NCBI RefSeq assembly: GCF_002940685.1
Contig: NZ_PNFP01000001.1
Span: 310,001 to 374,000, forward strand
Source: Ensifer adhaerens
GTDB taxonomy: Bacteria > Pseudomonadota > Alphaproteobacteria > Rhizobiales > Rhizobiaceae
Length of the DNA stretch: 64,000 nt
Reading direction: 5' to 3'
The position numbers and the translations under genes were made by a program. Positions 45,015-54,748 of this stretch are shown in pieces. The notes beneath the pieces are model-generated. The model was not told the origin of the DNA. It saw nothing but the letters and a program-made list of their open reading frames with translations, and did no database searches. Each line of letters opens with the position of its first letter. Position 1 is the first letter of the stretch.

Positions 45015-45512
45015 ATGAGCTTTACCGACTATTTCACCCGCCGCACCGAGTTCGACATCTTCCCCCTGGAGGAAGCGGACCTGATTGCCGCGGCGGCGCT
45101 GCACCGCCAGCGTTTCGCGTCCCCGTGGAGCGACGGTGAAATTCATGCGCTTCTCCTCCAGGAGACGGTGTTCGGCTTTGTCGCCCGGCAGACCAACGGC
45201 AGTTTCCGTCCGGCCTTCGGCGGCTTCGTCCTCTCGCGTGCCGTTGCCGGCGAGGCGGAAATCCTGACGATCGGCGTCGAGCCGCGTTATGCGCGCTCCG
45301 GTCTCGGCTGGCGGCTGATGCAGGCGGCCATGCGCGAAGCGCTGGTCAAGGGCTCCGAGGCCCTGTTCCTCGAAGTGGACGAGACCAATCAGCCGGCGAT
45401 CGGGCTTTACCGTAAGCTCGGCTTCAACAAGGTCGGCGAACGCCGCGCCTATTACCAGGACAAGGCCGGCCAGCGGACCGCCGCGCTTGTCATGCGCCTC
45501 GATCTTCGCTAG
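45015..45512 (+). CDS. rimI: RimI-like ribosomal protein S18 alanine N-acetyltransferase
   Basis: A 165-residue GNAT enzyme. The acetyl-CoA signature runs as EILTIGVEPRYARSGLG followed by WRLMQAAM (R/Q-x-x-G-x-G/A-like at about 90-97), and LFLEVDETNQPAIGLYRKLGF is the typical RimI C-terminal strand-helix. It probably acetylates the N-terminus of S18 and possibly other proteins. The gene starts 6 bp after tsaB, and the tsaB-rimI linkage supports the assignment over other GNATs. Confidence 0.9.
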   Translation: MSFTDYFTRRTEFDIFPLEEADLIAAAALHRQRFASPWSDGEIHALLLQETVFGFVARQTNGSFRPAFGGFVLSRAVAGEAEILTIGVEPRYARSGLGWRLMQAAMREALVKGSEALFLEVDETNQPAIGLYRKLGFNKVGERRAYYQDKAGQRTAALVMRLDLR

Positions 45513-45664
45513 TCCCGAACGCGGATAGGACAGGATGAGGAAGGCGTAGGCGATCTTCCGCCCGCACCCCGCTTTCCCCTATTCAAGCAGCTCACGATGA
45601 TCTTGCGTCGGTTCGGCTCGAGATCATCGCGATTCCAAGGTCTCGCGCAGGACACTTTTCCCGG

Positions 45665-46456
45665 ATGGTCAATTGGCTACGGATTGCGATCTTCGCGGCG
45701 CTTCTGGCGCTGGTTTCGCTCGTGCTGATGCCGATCCAGGTCGTCTGCCTCTGGCTTGATCTGAAACCCCGGCGCTACCTGCCACGATATTGGCATCGTC
45801 TTGCCTGCTACCTTCTCGGCATCAAGGTGCGGGTCCATGGCATGGCGGACCGCCGCCGACCGTTGCTGATCTGCGCCAACCACGCCTCCTGGAAAGACAT
45901 CCTGGTCCTCTCGTCCGTCGCGGATGTGGCTTTCGTCGCCAAGTCCGAGGTGAAGGGCTGGCCGGTCTTCGGCGTGCTCGCCCGGCTGCAGGCGTCGATC
46001 TTCGTCGAGCGCGAGCAGAAGCGCTCGACCGGCAAGCAGGTGAGCGAAATCGGCCAGCGCATGGCGGCAGGCGAAATCGTCGTTCTGTTTCCTGAGGGAA
46101 CGACCTCGGACGGCAACCGCCTGCTGGAGATCAAGACATCGCTGTTCGGCGCTGCCGCTTCCGCGGTGCCGCATTCGCCGACGGGCCTCGTGCATGTGCA
46201 GCCGGTCGCGATCTCCTATACCGGCATTCACGGCATGCCGATGGGCCGCTTCAACCGGCCGATCGCGGCCTGGCCCGGCGACACCGAACTGGTGCCGCAT
46301 CTGCTCGGCATCCTGCGCGAGGGAGCGATCGAGGTCGACGTCGATTTCGGCGAGGCGATCGACTACGACCGGCACACCAATCGCAAGGAAGTGAGCCGCA
46401 AGATCGAGCAGAGCATCCGCAGCATGCTGACGGACCGGTTGCGCGGGCGCGCCTGA
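45665..46456 (+). CDS. olsA: OlsA, O-acyltransferase of ornithine-lipid synthesis (PlsC family)
   Basis: A 263-residue membrane acyltransferase. One N-terminal membrane segment (about 6-31) is followed by PlsC motif I NHASWKD (His73, Asp78), the SIFVERE motif near 111-117 and FPEGTTSDG (142-150). The family includes lysophosphatidate acyltransferases. OlsA acylates lyso-ornithine lipid made by OlsB; some rhizobial OlsA proteins also act on glycerolipids. Assignment to olsA rather than general plsC rests on sequence type and remembered position directly before miaB in S. meliloti. Confidence 0.85.
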   Translation: MVNWLRIAIFAALLALVSLVLMPIQVVCLWLDLKPRRYLPRYWHRLACYLLGIKVRVHGMADRRRPLLICANHASWKDILVLSSVADVAFVAKSEVKGWPVFGVLARLQASIFVEREQKRSTGKQVSEIGQRMAAGEIVVLFPEGTTSDGNRLLEIKTSLFGAAASAVPHSPTGLVHVQPVAISYTGIHGMPMGRFNRPIAAWPGDTELVPHLLGILREGAIEVDVDFGEAIDYDRHTNRKEVSRKIEQSIRSMLTDRLRGRA

Positions 46457-46527
46457 TACGTCCCGGGCAAGGGTGCCCGTGCCGAAAATACTTCAACTTC
46501 GGAGCGCTTTGCACTAAGTAAGCCGCC

Positions 46528-47928
46528 ATGACCCAGGAAACAGCCCTTCTGTCGACACCGCCCGCCATGGGCGACGAGCGCGCGCCGGCCCGCAAGGTCT
46601 TCGTCAAGACCTACGGCTGTCAGATGAACGTCTATGATTCCGACCGCATGTCGGATGCCCTGTCGCGCGATGGCTATGTCTCGACGGACGTACTGGAAGA
46701 TGCCGACTTCGTCCTCCTCAACACCTGTCATATCCGCGAAAAGGCGGCGGAGAAGGTCTATTCCGAGCTCGGCCGCCTGCGTGACCTGAAGAAGGCGAAA
46801 GCCGCCGAAGGCCGCGAGATGGTGATCGGCGTTGCCGGCTGCGTCGCGCAGGCCGAAGGTGACGAGATTCTCCGGCGCGCGCCGGCCGTCGATCTGGTGA
46901 TCGGCCCGACGACCTATCACCGTTTGCCGGAAGCATTGAAGCGCGCCCGCAGCGGCGAGCGTGTCGTGCAGACGGACTATGCCGTCGAGGATAAGTTCGA
47001 GCACTTGCCGGCGCCGGACAAGGCGAAGACCCGCATGCGCGGCGTCACAGCCTTCCTGACGGTGCAGGAAGGCTGCGACAAGTTCTGCACCTTCTGTGTC
47101 GTTCCCTACACGCGCGGCTCGGAGGTTTCGCGTCCCGTTGCCCAGATCGTCTCGGAGGCGGAAAAGCTCGTCGAGGGCGGCGTGCGCGAGATCACCCTGC
47201 TCGGCCAGAACGTCAACGCCTGGCACGGCGTCGGGCCTGATGGCCGCGAGTGGGGTCTTGGCGACCTGCTTTCGCGTCTCGGCGAGATCGAGGGGCTTGC
47301 CCGGCTGCGCTACACGACGAGCCACCCGCGCGACATGGACGACAGCCTGATCGAGGCGCACCGCTCGATGGCAAAGCTGATGCCTTACCTGCACCTGCCG
47401 GTGCAGTCTGGCTCCGACCGCATCCTGAAGGCGATGAACCGCAGGCACACGGCCGCCGAATATCTGGCGCTGATCGCCCGCATCCGCGCGGTCCAGCCGG
47501 ACCTCGCTTTGTCGGGCGATTTCATCGTCGGCTTCCCCGGCGAGACCGACGAGGACTTCGAGGACACGATGCGCCTCGTCGAAGCCGTGGGTTATGCACA
47601 GGCATTTTCGTTCAAGTATTCGACGCGCCCCGGCACGCCCGGTGCTGAGCTCGGCGACCAGGTTCCCGAGGACGTGAAGGCCAAGCGCTTGGAAAAATTG
47701 CAGGCTTTGCTGTTTTCGCAGCAGCGCGCCTTTGCCGAGTCCTGCGTCGGTCGCGAAATCGACCTGCTTTTGGAGAAGGCAGGGCGCATGCCCGGCCAGC
47801 TCGTCGGGCGTTCTCCGTGGCTGCAGCCGGTGAATGTTGATGCAAAAGCATCGCAAATCGGTGACATTATCAAGGTGCGAATCATCAAGGCCGGGCCGAA
47901 CAGCCTGTTTGCAGAGATGATCGGGTAA
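46528..47928 (+). CDS. miaB: MiaB, tRNA-2-methylthio-N6-dimethylallyladenosine synthase
   Basis: A 466-residue radical SAM methylthiotransferase acting on A37 of tRNAs. The N-terminal MTTase domain has the auxiliary-cluster cysteines Cys31, Cys67 and Cys105; the radical SAM motif is CDKFCTFC (Cys183, Cys187, Cys190); a C-terminal TRAM domain (about 400-465) binds tRNA. All six cluster cysteines are present. It depends on Fe-S supply, consistent with the nearby Nfu gene. It is followed by phoH after 27 bp in the conserved miaB-phoH-ybeY-corC-lnt order. Confidence 0.97.
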   Translation: MTQETALLSTPPAMGDERAPARKVFVKTYGCQMNVYDSDRMSDALSRDGYVSTDVLEDADFVLLNTCHIREKAAEKVYSELGRLRDLKKAKAAEGREMVIGVAGCVAQAEGDEILRRAPAVDLVIGPTTYHRLPEALKRARSGERVVQTDYAVEDKFEHLPAPDKAKTRMRGVTAFLTVQEGCDKFCTFCVVPYTRGSEVSRPVAQIVSEAEKLVEGGVREITLLGQNVNAWHGVGPDGREWGLGDLLSRLGEIEGLARLRYTTSHPRDMDDSLIEAHRSMAKLMPYLHLPVQSGSDRILKAMNRRHTAAEYLALIARIRAVQPDLALSGDFIVGFPGETDEDFEDTMRLVEAVGYAQAFSFKYSTRPGTPGAELGDQVPEDVKAKRLEKLQALLFSQQRAFAESCVGREIDLLLEKAGRMPGQLVGRSPWLQPVNVDAKASQIGDIIKVRIIKAGPNSLFAEMIG

Positions 47929-47955
47929 GGACCGAAAACAAGGAGCCTGAACCGC

Positions 47956-49011
47956 TTGAACGGACACGAATTGATCTCTTCATCCACGCGCCAGTCGAAA
48001 ACCTCTGCGACAGACGCCAATCACTTCGTGCTGACCTTCGAGAACAATCGGTTCGCCAGCGAGCTCTTCGGCCAGTTCGACCAGAACCTGAAGCTTCTCG
48101 AAGAGCGCCTGCGCATCGACGCCCGGCCGCGCGGCAATTCCGTCGCGATCTCCGGTGACGTCGTCGCCACCAACCAGGCGCGCCGTGCCCTCGATTATCT
48201 CTATGGACGGTTGCAGGGCGGCGCTTCGATCGATACCTCTGATGTCGAGGGCGCGATCCGCATGGCGGTTGCCGCCGACGATCAGCTACAATTGCCGACC
48301 ATGGAGCGTAAAGCCAAATTGACGATGGCGCAGATTTCGACGCGCAAGAAGACGATCGCAGCGCGCACGCCGACGCAGGATGCCTATATCCGCGCGCTCG
48401 AGCGGTCCGAGCTCGTCTTCGGCGTGGGCCCCGCCGGCACCGGCAAGACCTACCTCGCCGTCGCCCATGCGGCACAGCTTCTCGAACGGGGCGCCGTCGA
48501 TCGTATCGTGCTGTCGCGTCCTGCCGTCGAGGCCGGCGAGCGCCTGGGCTTCCTGCCGGGCGACATGAAGGAGAAGGTCGACCCCTATCTCCGGCCGCTC
48601 TACGACGCGCTCTATGATATGATGCCGGGCGACAAGGTCGAACGCGCGATTACCGCCGGCGTCATCGAAATCGCGCCGCTCGCCTTCATGCGCGGCCGCA
48701 CGCTTGCCAATGCCGCCGTCATCCTCGACGAGGCGCAGAACACGACGTCGATGCAGATGAAGATGTTTCTGACCCGTCTCGGCGAAAACGGCCGGATGAT
48801 CGTTACCGGTGATCCGAGCCAGGTGGACTTGCCGCGCGGCGTCAAGTCGGGCCTCGTCGAAGCGCTGCAGATCCTCAGAGGCGTCGAAGGCGTTTCGGTC
48901 GTGCGCTTCAAGGACGTAGACGTCGTGCGTCATCCGATGGTGGCGCGCATCGTCAAGGCCTACGAATCCCACACGGCCGTGCACGACGAAAGCGAGCAGG
49001 GCGACCGCTAG
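47956..49011 (+). CDS. phoH: PhoH-like ATPase (YbeZ)
   Basis: A 351-residue protein with an N-terminal KH-like/RNA-binding segment (about 25-110) and a PhoH P-loop domain: Walker A GPAGTGKT near 158-165, [18 protein letters not shown], Walker [10 protein letters not shown] near 255-262 and [10 protein letters not shown]. YbeZ proteins work with the endoribonuclease YbeY in rRNA maturation and ribosome quality control. The predicted start is TTG at 47956, with AAGGAG ten bases upstream; no nearby ATG fits. It lies 17 bp before ybeY. Confidence 0.94.
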   Translation: MNGHELISSSTRQSKTSATDANHFVLTFENNRFASELFGQFDQNLKLLEERLRIDARPRGNSVAISGDVVATNQARRALDYLYGRLQGGASIDTSDVEGAIRMAVAADDQLQLPTMERKAKLTMAQISTRKKTIAARTPTQDAYIRALERSELVFGVGPAGTGKTYLAVAHAAQLLERGAVDRIVLSRPAVEAGERLGFLPGDMKEKVDPYLRPLYDALYDMMPGDKVERAITAGVIEIAPLAFMRGRTLANAAVILDEAQNTTSMQMKMFLTRLGENGRMIVTGDPSQVDLPRGVKSGLVEALQILRGVEGVSVVRFKDVDVVRHPMVARIVKAYESHTAVHDESEQGDR

Positions 49012-49028
49012 TAGCGGTCGCTGCGATC

Positions 49029-49535
49029 ATGACGGCATTGGATATCCAGATCAGCGTGGAAGAGGGCAACTGGCCGGACGAAGCGGCATTGCTCGCTTTC
49101 TCGTCGCCGGTGCTCGAGGCAGCGGCAGCCTTTCTCGCAACCGAAGAGAAGCAGCCGCTGCCGAAAAATCCGCCGGAAGTCTCCCTCGTCTTTACCGACG
49201 ACGCGTCCATGCGGGCGATCAACGCCGAGTGGCGCAATCAGGACAAGCCGACCAACGTTTTGTCCTTCCCGGCCTTCCCGGTGACGCCCGGCGCCATGCC
49301 GGGTCCGATGCTGGGCGACATCATCGTCGCGCGGGAGACGCTCGAGCGCGAGGCGATAGAGCTCGACAAGTCCTTCGATGCGCATCTGACGCATCTTCTC
49401 GTGCATGGATTCCTGCATCTTTTCGGTTATGATCATATGGACGATGATGAAGCCGAAAGAATGGAAGGCCTGGAGACTCGCATTTTGGCGCGTCTTGGCT
49501 TATCTGACCCCTACGGGGATCGTACCCCGGATTAA
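49029..49535 (+). CDS. ybeY: Endoribonuclease YbeY
   Basis: A 168-residue zinc-dependent single-strand endoribonuclease involved in 16S rRNA 3' maturation, 70S quality control and, in S. meliloti, sRNA-related regulation and symbiosis (established knowledge, SMc01113 as I recall). The metal site [11 protein letters not shown] (His126, His130, His136) is complete, and VLSFP near 77-81 is conserved. It overlaps neither neighbour but lies 17 bp after phoH and 12 bp before the CorC-like gene, clearly one operon. Confidence 0.97.
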   Translation: MTALDIQISVEEGNWPDEAALLAFSSPVLEAAAAFLATEEKQPLPKNPPEVSLVFTDDASMRAINAEWRNQDKPTNVLSFPAFPVTPGAMPGPMLGDIIVARETLEREAIELDKSFDAHLTHLLVHGFLHLFGYDHMDDDEAERMEGLETRILARLGLSDPYGDRTPD

Positions 49536-49547
49536 CAGTTTGGACCG

Positions 49548-50717
49548 ATGAGCGATTACAAAACACAGCCCGTCGCGCTGGCGACCGAGGAGGCCGATGC
49601 CTCCGGAGAGGCGGAGGCGGGCAGTAGTAGCACCGCCACTCGACACGAGGGCACGAAATCCACTTCTTCCTTCTGGAGCCGGGCCGCGCGCCTGCTGCGC
49701 GGCGCAAGTCCGTCGAGCCTGCGCGAGGATCTTGCTGATGCGCTTCAGACCGATGCCGACAACAATACGGTTTTTTCGCCCGGCGAACGGGCGATGCTCA
49801 ACAACATCCTGCGCTTCCGCGAGGTCCGGGTCGAGGACGTCATGGTCCCGCGCGCCGACATCGAGGCGGTCGACCAGAGCATCACCATCGGGGAACTGAT
49901 GGTGATCTTCGAGGAGTCCGGCCGCTCGCGCATGCCGGTTTACAGCGACGGGCTCGACGACCCTCGCGGCATGGTCCACATTCGCGATCTGCTCTCTTAC
50001 GTCACCAAGCAGGCCCGCAACCGCCGCCGCAACGGCAAGGCGCAAGCCCAGGCATCGACGACGGCTGCCTCCTCCGAAAAGGCGCCGCGCTCGCCCAAGG
50101 CAAGCTTCGACCTTGCGCGCGTCGATCTTGGCAAGTCGCTGGAGGAGGCGGGCATCGTGCGCCAGCTCCTCTTCGTGCCGCCCTCGATGCTGGCGTCGGA
50201 CCTGATGCAGCGCATGCAGGCCGCCCGCATCCAGATGGCGCTCGTCATCGACGAGTATGGCGGAACCGATGGTCTCGTCTCGCTTGAAGACATCGTCGAG
50301 ATGGTCGTCGGCGACATCGAGGATGAGCACGACGACGACGAAGTGATGTTCGCGCGCACGTCCGACGATGTGTTCATCGCCGACGCGCGCGTCGAGCTGG
50401 AAGAGATTGCCGCGGCGATCGGCCGCGATTTCGACGTGCGCGAACAGCTCGAGGACGTCGACACCCTTGGCGGTCTTATCTTCGCCTCGCTTGGCCGCAT
50501 TCCCGTGCGCGGCGAAGTCGTCCAGGCCATTCCGGGTTTCGAGTTCCAGATCCTCGACGCCGATCCCCGCCGCGTGAAGCGTGTTCGCATCATGCGCAAG
50601 CGCCCGCCGGCCCGCCGCCGCGTCCTGCGGCCGGAGGGCGAGACCGCTTCGGAAACCGGTCCGGTCAATCTCACCAACGGTGCTGCCGCCTCCGAGGCAG
50701 CGGCGCGCGAGCACTGA
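49548..50717 (+). CDS. CorC/TlyC-like CBS-domain protein
   Basis: A 389-residue cytoplasmic protein with a disordered N-terminus (1-45), two CBS domains (about 95-155 and 200-265: VRVEDVMVPRADIEAVD, then MALVIDEYGGTDGLVSLEDIVEMVVGDIEDEHD) and a C-terminal CorC_HlyC domain (about 280-355). An insertion rich in Ala, Lys and Ser (155-190) separates the CBS motifs. E. coli CorC is tied to Mg/Co efflux; the older label haemolysin is misleading. It lacks the DUF21 membrane domain. Position between ybeY and lnt is the conserved order. Confidence 0.92.
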   Translation: MSDYKTQPVALATEEADASGEAEAGSSSTATRHEGTKSTSSFWSRAARLLRGASPSSLREDLADALQTDADNNTVFSPGERAMLNNILRFREVRVEDVMVPRADIEAVDQSITIGELMVIFEESGRSRMPVYSDGLDDPRGMVHIRDLLSYVTKQARNRRRNGKAQAQASTTAASSEKAPRSPKASFDLARVDLGKSLEEAGIVRQLLFVPPSMLASDLMQRMQAARIQMALVIDEYGGTDGLVSLEDIVEMVVGDIEDEHDDDEVMFARTSDDVFIADARVELEEIAAAIGRDFDVREQLEDVDTLGGLIFASLGRIPVRGEVVQAIPGFEFQILDADPRRVKRVRIMRKRPPARRRVLRPEGETASETGPVNLTNGAAASEAAAREH

Positions 50718-50950
50718 TCGTCCGGGGCCCGCGCGTCTTGATGCGCGCGGGCAATCCCTTTCCATCCATCCGCGATGTCTCGCGAGCCTGTGGCGCAGGC
50801 ACTGTTCCCGGGCCGGAACTCCTTGCCCTGGCTCCCAATCCAGCCCCGAAAGGGGACAAACAGCCGGTTTTTTGGAAGACTGGCGCCGATTGATTCGGGT
50901 GTTGTTTCGCTCCTTCGCCGTGGCAGGCGGCGGGATCGACTGGAGGCTGC

Positions 50951-52546
50951 ATGGTAAGACTGGCTGGCAGGGTGATGCTTCTTTCCGGGTTTTCCCGGGC
51001 TTTGCTCGCTTTCTTCGCGGGGCTTGTCGCGGTTCTGGCGCAGCCGCCCTTCGGCATCTTCGCCTTTGCATTCGTCGCTTTCCCGATCCTCGTCTGGCTG
51101 CTCGACGGTGCGACCGGAAACCCGGAGGGTGGCGTCGTCAGGCGGCTCTGGCCGGCGGCGGTCGTCGGCTGGTGGTTCGGTTTCGGTTACTTCCTCGGCG
51201 GTCTCTGGTGGCTCGGCAACGCGCTGCTCGTCGAGGCGGATGAGTTTGCCTGGGCGCTGCCCCTTGCCGTCGTCGGCCTGCCGGCCTTTCTCGCGCTTTT
51301 CTATGCGCTCGCGACGCTGATCGCCCGCCTGTTTTGGTCCGACGGCGTCGGGCGCATCGCCGCCCTCGCCTTGGGGTTCGGCCTTTGCGAATGGCTGCGC
51401 AGCTTCCTCTTCACCGGTTTTCCCTGGAATGCCATCGGCTATGCGGCCATGCCGATGCCGCTGATGATGCAGTCGGCAAGCGTCGTCAATCTTTCGACCA
51501 TCAACATGCTCGCCGTCTTCGTCTTTGCCGCTCCTGCCTTGATCGCGACGGGCAGGGGAAGCCGGATTGGCCTGGCGGTCGCGGTCCTGCTTTTTGCCGC
51601 CCATGTCGGCTTCGGCTTCTACCGCCTGGCGCAACCGGCGCCGGCATTGCCCGAGCCGCCGCTCACCGTGCGCCTCGTCCAGCCGGTGATCGATCAGGCA
51701 AAGAAGCTCGACGATGGCGAGCGTGCTGCGGTATTCGAGGAGCACCTTGCCCTGACCGCCGTCGCGCCTGAGAAAGATGGCAAGCGGCCGGATATCGTCG
51801 TCTGGCCGGAGACGTCGATCCCTTTCATCCTCACCGACAATCCGGACGCTCTGGCGCGCATCGCCGAGGTGCTCGACGACGACCAGGTGCTGATCGCCGG
51901 TGCGGTGCGCGTGGAGGATGCCGGCGCCGGTCTGCCGCCCCGCTACTACAACTCGATTTACCTCATCGACGGCCGCGGCCAGATCATCGGCGCTGCCGAC
52001 AAGGTGCATCTGGTGCCCTTCGGCGAATATCTTCCTTTCGAGGATCTGCTGTCCTCCTGGGGGCTGAGTTCGGTCGCCGCTTCGATGCCCGGCGGCTTTT
52101 CCGCGGCCAAGAGCCGTTCGCTGCTGACATTGCCCGGCGGCCGCACGCTCTATCCGCTCGTTTGTTACGAGGCGATCTTCCCGGACGAGATCGATGGGGC
52201 CGCACGCCGGGCCGACGTGCTTCTCAACATCACCAACGACGCTTGGTTCGGCGATACGCCAGGCCCGCGCCAGCATTTCCACCAGGCACAATTGCGTGCA
52301 GTTGAAACCGGTACCCCCCTTGTCCGCGCGGCCAACAGCGGTATATCAGCGATTGTTGATGCACGTGGGGTTTTAATGGTAGGATTATCCTACAATTATA
52401 GGGGAGTGGTCGACACACTTCTGCCGGGAAGGATGCCTACCCCGTTGGACGACGCTATGCGAAGCCGCGTTTTCTGGCTGGGTGCGATCTTCCTCCTTCT
52501 GGTTGCAGTGTTTTCGCGTGTTGGTTTTAATATTAGGAAGAATTGA
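50951..52546 (+). CDS. lnt: Apolipoprotein N-acyltransferase (Lnt; S. meliloti ActA)
   Basis: A 531-residue membrane enzyme adding the third acyl chain to lipoproteins. Six to seven membrane helices occupy residues 10-225 and one closes the C-terminus (507-525); a periplasmic nitrilase domain lies between. The catalytic triad is Glu287 (WPETSIPF), Lys351 (DKVHLVPFGEY) and Cys405 (LVCYEAIFPD), all present. As I recall, the S. meliloti homologue was described as actA, needed for acid tolerance, lying next to the low-pH-induced regulator phrR, which also follows here. The start at 50951 is GTG or ATG-type within a purine-rich context; a few codons of uncertainty remain. Confidence 0.95.
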   Translation: MVRLAGRVMLLSGFSRALLAFFAGLVAVLAQPPFGIFAFAFVAFPILVWLLDGATGNPEGGVVRRLWPAAVVGWWFGFGYFLGGLWWLGNALLVEADEFAWALPLAVVGLPAFLALFYALATLIARLFWSDGVGRIAALALGFGLCEWLRSFLFTGFPWNAIGYAAMPMPLMMQSASVVNLSTINMLAVFVFAAPALIATGRGSRIGLAVAVLLFAAHVGFGFYRLAQPAPALPEPPLTVRLVQPVIDQAKKLDDGERAAVFEEHLALTAVAPEKDGKRPDIVVWPETSIPFILTDNPDALARIAEVLDDDQVLIAGAVRVEDAGAGLPPRYYNSIYLIDGRGQIIGAADKVHLVPFGEYLPFEDLLSSWGLSSVAASMPGGFSAAKSRSLLTLPGGRTLYPLVCYEAIFPDEIDGAARRADVLLNITNDAWFGDTPGPRQHFHQAQLRAVETGTPLVRAANSGISAIVDARGVLMVGLSYNYRGVVDTLLPGRMPTPLDDAMRSRVFWLGAIFLLLVAVFSRVGFNIRKN

Positions 52547-52691
52547 CCTAAAACCCCTAAAATTGCATAGTGGTCCGCACCATCGTCCTTGTTGTGGTGA
52601 CCTTGTTCCATCACCGTGGCGTTCGCTTCGGTGAACGAAGGTCTCATGCCGGGCGGTGGATAAACGAAACAGCGTGTTTGGGAACGCAGAT

Positions 52692-53111
52692 ATGATCGAA
52701 AACAAGAAGAAGCCGAACCCGATCGACATTCATGTCGGAAGTCGGATTCGTCTTCGCCGTACGATGCTTGGCATGAGCCAGGAGAAGCTCGGCGAAAGTC
52801 TGGGGATCACCTTCCAGCAGATCCAGAAGTACGAGAAGGGCACGAACCGCGTCGGCGCCAGCCGGTTGCAGAACATTTCAGGCATCCTGAACGTTCCGGT
52901 TTCCTTCTTCTTCGAGGATGCCCCGGGCGAAAACGCTGCCGGCCAGCCCGGCATGGCAGAAGCTTCCAGCTCGAACTACGTCGTCGATTTCCTGTCGTCC
53001 TCCGAGGGGCTGCAGCTCAACCGCGCTTTCGTCAAGATCACCGACCCGAAGGTTCGCCGCCGGCTCGTCGATCTCGTCAAGGCACTCGCTGCGGAAGCAG
53101 AAAGCGAATAG
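52692..53111 (+). CDS. phrR: PhrR-like XRE/Cro-CI-family transcriptional regulator
   Basis: A 139-residue protein with a HTH_3 domain at about residues 15-70 (VGSRIRLRRTMLGMSQEKLG, then GITFQQIQKYEKGTNRVGAS) and a short helical C-terminus (LNRAFVKITDPKVRRRLVDLVKALA) typical of this widespread alphaproteobacterial group. The start at 52692 is preceded by GGAACGCAG; the in-frame extension to 52656 is less likely. Position directly after lnt matches phrR, reported in Sinorhizobium as induced by low pH and other stresses (recalled). A clear terminator follows, isolating it from metK. Targets are unknown. Confidence 0.88.
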   Translation: MIENKKKPNPIDIHVGSRIRLRRTMLGMSQEKLGESLGITFQQIQKYEKGTNRVGASRLQNISGILNVPVSFFFEDAPGENAAGQPGMAEASSSNYVVDFLSSSEGLQLNRAFVKITDPKVRRRLVDLVKALAAEAESE

Positions 53112-53141
53112 TTCCAACGTTCCCCGTCGGGACTTGAAAAC

Positions 53142-53170
53142 AAAGCGGCCATTTGTGCCGCTTTTTTCTT
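53142..53170 (+). terminator. Rho-independent terminator after phrR
   Basis: The 8-bp stem AAAGCGGC/GCCGCTTT with loop CATTTGT runs directly into T6. It separates phrR from the metK promoter region. Confidence 0.9.
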
Positions 53171-53200
53171 GCGCGGCTTTCCCCTGGCGCATCAAAGTGA

Positions 53201-53237
53201 TTGGCTGCAATGGCGACATAAAGATATATTTATGTCG
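53201..53237 (+). promoter_or_regulatory. metK promoter overlapped by a 9-bp inverted repeat operator
   Basis: TTGGCT (53201-53206), an 18-base spacer and TATATT (53225-53230) form a plausible promoter. The inverted repeat CGACATAAA (53214-53222) / TTTATGTCG (53229-53237) is centred on the -10. A CATAAAG-type palindrome is what I recall for methionine-cycle ArsR regulators (SahR/SamR) in proteobacteria; the regulator identity is inference. Confidence 0.55.
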
Positions 53238-53312
53238 TTGTGTGCTTGTTTTTCGGTCGCAAAACCACTAACACCGTGCCAGCGCTTTTTCTTCATTGAG
53301 GGGACTTCCCGC

Positions 53313-54581
53313 ATGCGTGCAAACTACCTGTTCACGAGTGAATCCGTAGCCGAAGGTCATCCGGACAAGGTGTGTGACCGTATCTCCGACGAGATCGTGG
53401 ATCTGGTCTACCGCGAAGCGGCCAAGACCGGCGTCGATCCTTGGGGCGTGCGTATCGCCTGCGAGACGCTGGCGACCACCAACCGCGTCGTGATTGCCGG
53501 CGAAGTGCGCCTGCCGCCGAGCCTTCTGAAGAAGGACAAGGACGGCAACGACGTCATCAACCCCTCGAAGTTCAAGTCCGCCGCCCGCAAGGCGATCCGC
53601 GAGATCGGCTATGAGCAGGACGGCTTCCACTGGAAGACCGCGAAGATCGACGTGCTCCTGCACTTCCAGTCCGCCCACATCGCCCAGGGCGTCGACAGCG
53701 CCGCCGACAAGCAGGGCGAAGAAGGTGCCGGCGACCAGGGCATCATGTTCGGTTACGCCTGCCGCGAGACCGCCGAACTCATGCCGGCGCCGATCTACTA
53801 CTCGCACCGCATCCTCAACCTGCTCGCCGCCGCCCGCAAGAAGGGCGAAGGCGAAGTCGCCAAGCTCGGCCCGGATGCCAAGAGCCAGGTCACCGTACGC
53901 TACGTCGACGGCAAGCCGACGGAAGTCACCTCGATCGTTCTGTCGACGCAGCACCTCGATGACACCTGGGATTCGGCCAAGGTTCGCGCTGTTGTTGAGC
54001 CCTATATCCGCGAAGCCCTCGACGATCTGAAGATCGCCGACGATTGCACCTGGTACATCAACCCGACCGGCAAGTTCGTCATCGGCGGCCCGGACGGCGA
54101 CGCCGGCCTCACCGGCCGCAAGATCATCGTCGACACCTACGGCGGTGCCGCACCGCATGGCGGCGGCGCCTTCTCGGGCAAGGACACGACCAAGGTCGAC
54201 CGTTCGGCTGCCTATGCCGCTCGCTACCTGGCAAAGAACGTCGTTGCGGCCGGTCTGTCCGACCGTTGCACGATCCAGCTCTCCTACGCCATCGGCGTCG
54301 CGCAGCCGCTGTCGATCTATGTCGACCTGCACGGCACCGGCAAGGTTTCGGAAGACCAGGTCGAACACGCGATCCGTCAGACGATGGACCTGTCGCCGAC
54401 CGGCATCCGCCGTCATCTCGATCTCAACAAGCCGATCTATGCCAAGACGTCCGCCTATGGCCATTTCGGCCGCAAGGCTGGCCGCGACGGTTCCTTCTCC
54501 TGGGAGAAGCTCGACCTGGTGAAGCCGCTGAAGGCTGCGATCGAGCAGAGCGGCGCCGTCAACGGCCGCGCCGCCGCCTAA
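53313..54581 (+). CDS. metK: S-adenosylmethionine synthetase
   Basis: A 422-residue enzyme making SAM from methionine and ATP. Signature segments are [23 protein letters not shown] at the N-terminus, [13 protein letters not shown] (the ATP-site loop, about 133-145) and [23 protein letters not shown] (phosphate-binding, about 283-305). It is about 35 residues longer than E. coli MetK because of insertions typical of alphaproteobacteria. The start at 53313 is set by the conserved N-terminus and the GAGGGGA ribosome site; a longer frame from 53169 reads through the promoter. Its promoter carries a strong palindromic operator. Two hairpins follow the stop. Confidence 0.97.
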   Translation: MRANYLFTSESVAEGHPDKVCDRISDEIVDLVYREAAKTGVDPWGVRIACETLATTNRVVIAGEVRLPPSLLKKDKDGNDVINPSKFKSAARKAIREIGYEQDGFHWKTAKIDVLLHFQSAHIAQGVDSAADKQGEEGAGDQGIMFGYACRETAELMPAPIYYSHRILNLLAAARKKGEGEVAKLGPDAKSQVTVRYVDGKPTEVTSIVLSTQHLDDTWDSAKVRAVVEPYIREALDDLKIADDCTWYINPTGKFVIGGPDGDAGLTGRKIIVDTYGGAAPHGGGAFSGKDTTKVDRSAAYAARYLAKNVVAAGLSDRCTIQLSYAIGVAQPLSIYVDLHGTGKVSEDQVEHAIRQTMDLSPTGIRRHLDLNKPIYAKTSAYGHFGRKAGRDGSFSWEKLDLVKPLKAAIEQSGAVNGRAAA

Positions 54582-54659
54582 CAGGCGATGGGGCGCGGCG
54601 TCACGCCGCGCATTGAAGATAGCGCAACGGCCTGCTATCAGGCGTTTGCGAACATCAGG

Positions 54660-54697
54660 GCGGGCGCTCCGGCAAGGAGCGCCCGCTTCGTTCATTT
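54660..54697 (+). terminator. Terminator between metK and trmB
   Basis: An 11-bp stem (GCGGGCGCTCC / GGAGCGCCCGC) with loop GGCAA is followed by TTCGTTCATTTT. A second short GC hairpin at 54593-54611 lies between it and the metK stop. Confidence 0.75.
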
Positions 54698-54748
54698 TGA
54701 TTTTGGGTTGGTCTGATCCGGGATCAGTGTGACCAAGGGAAAGACGAC

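Noticed and set aside
49548-50717. Haemolysin
   Set aside because: The label is historical for CBS/CorC_HlyC proteins; there is no pore-forming or secreted domain.
53112-53312. SAM riboswitch upstream of metK
   Set aside because: No SAM-II or SAM/SAH pseudoknot pattern could be traced; the only strong structures are the phrR terminator and a protein-operator-like palindrome.
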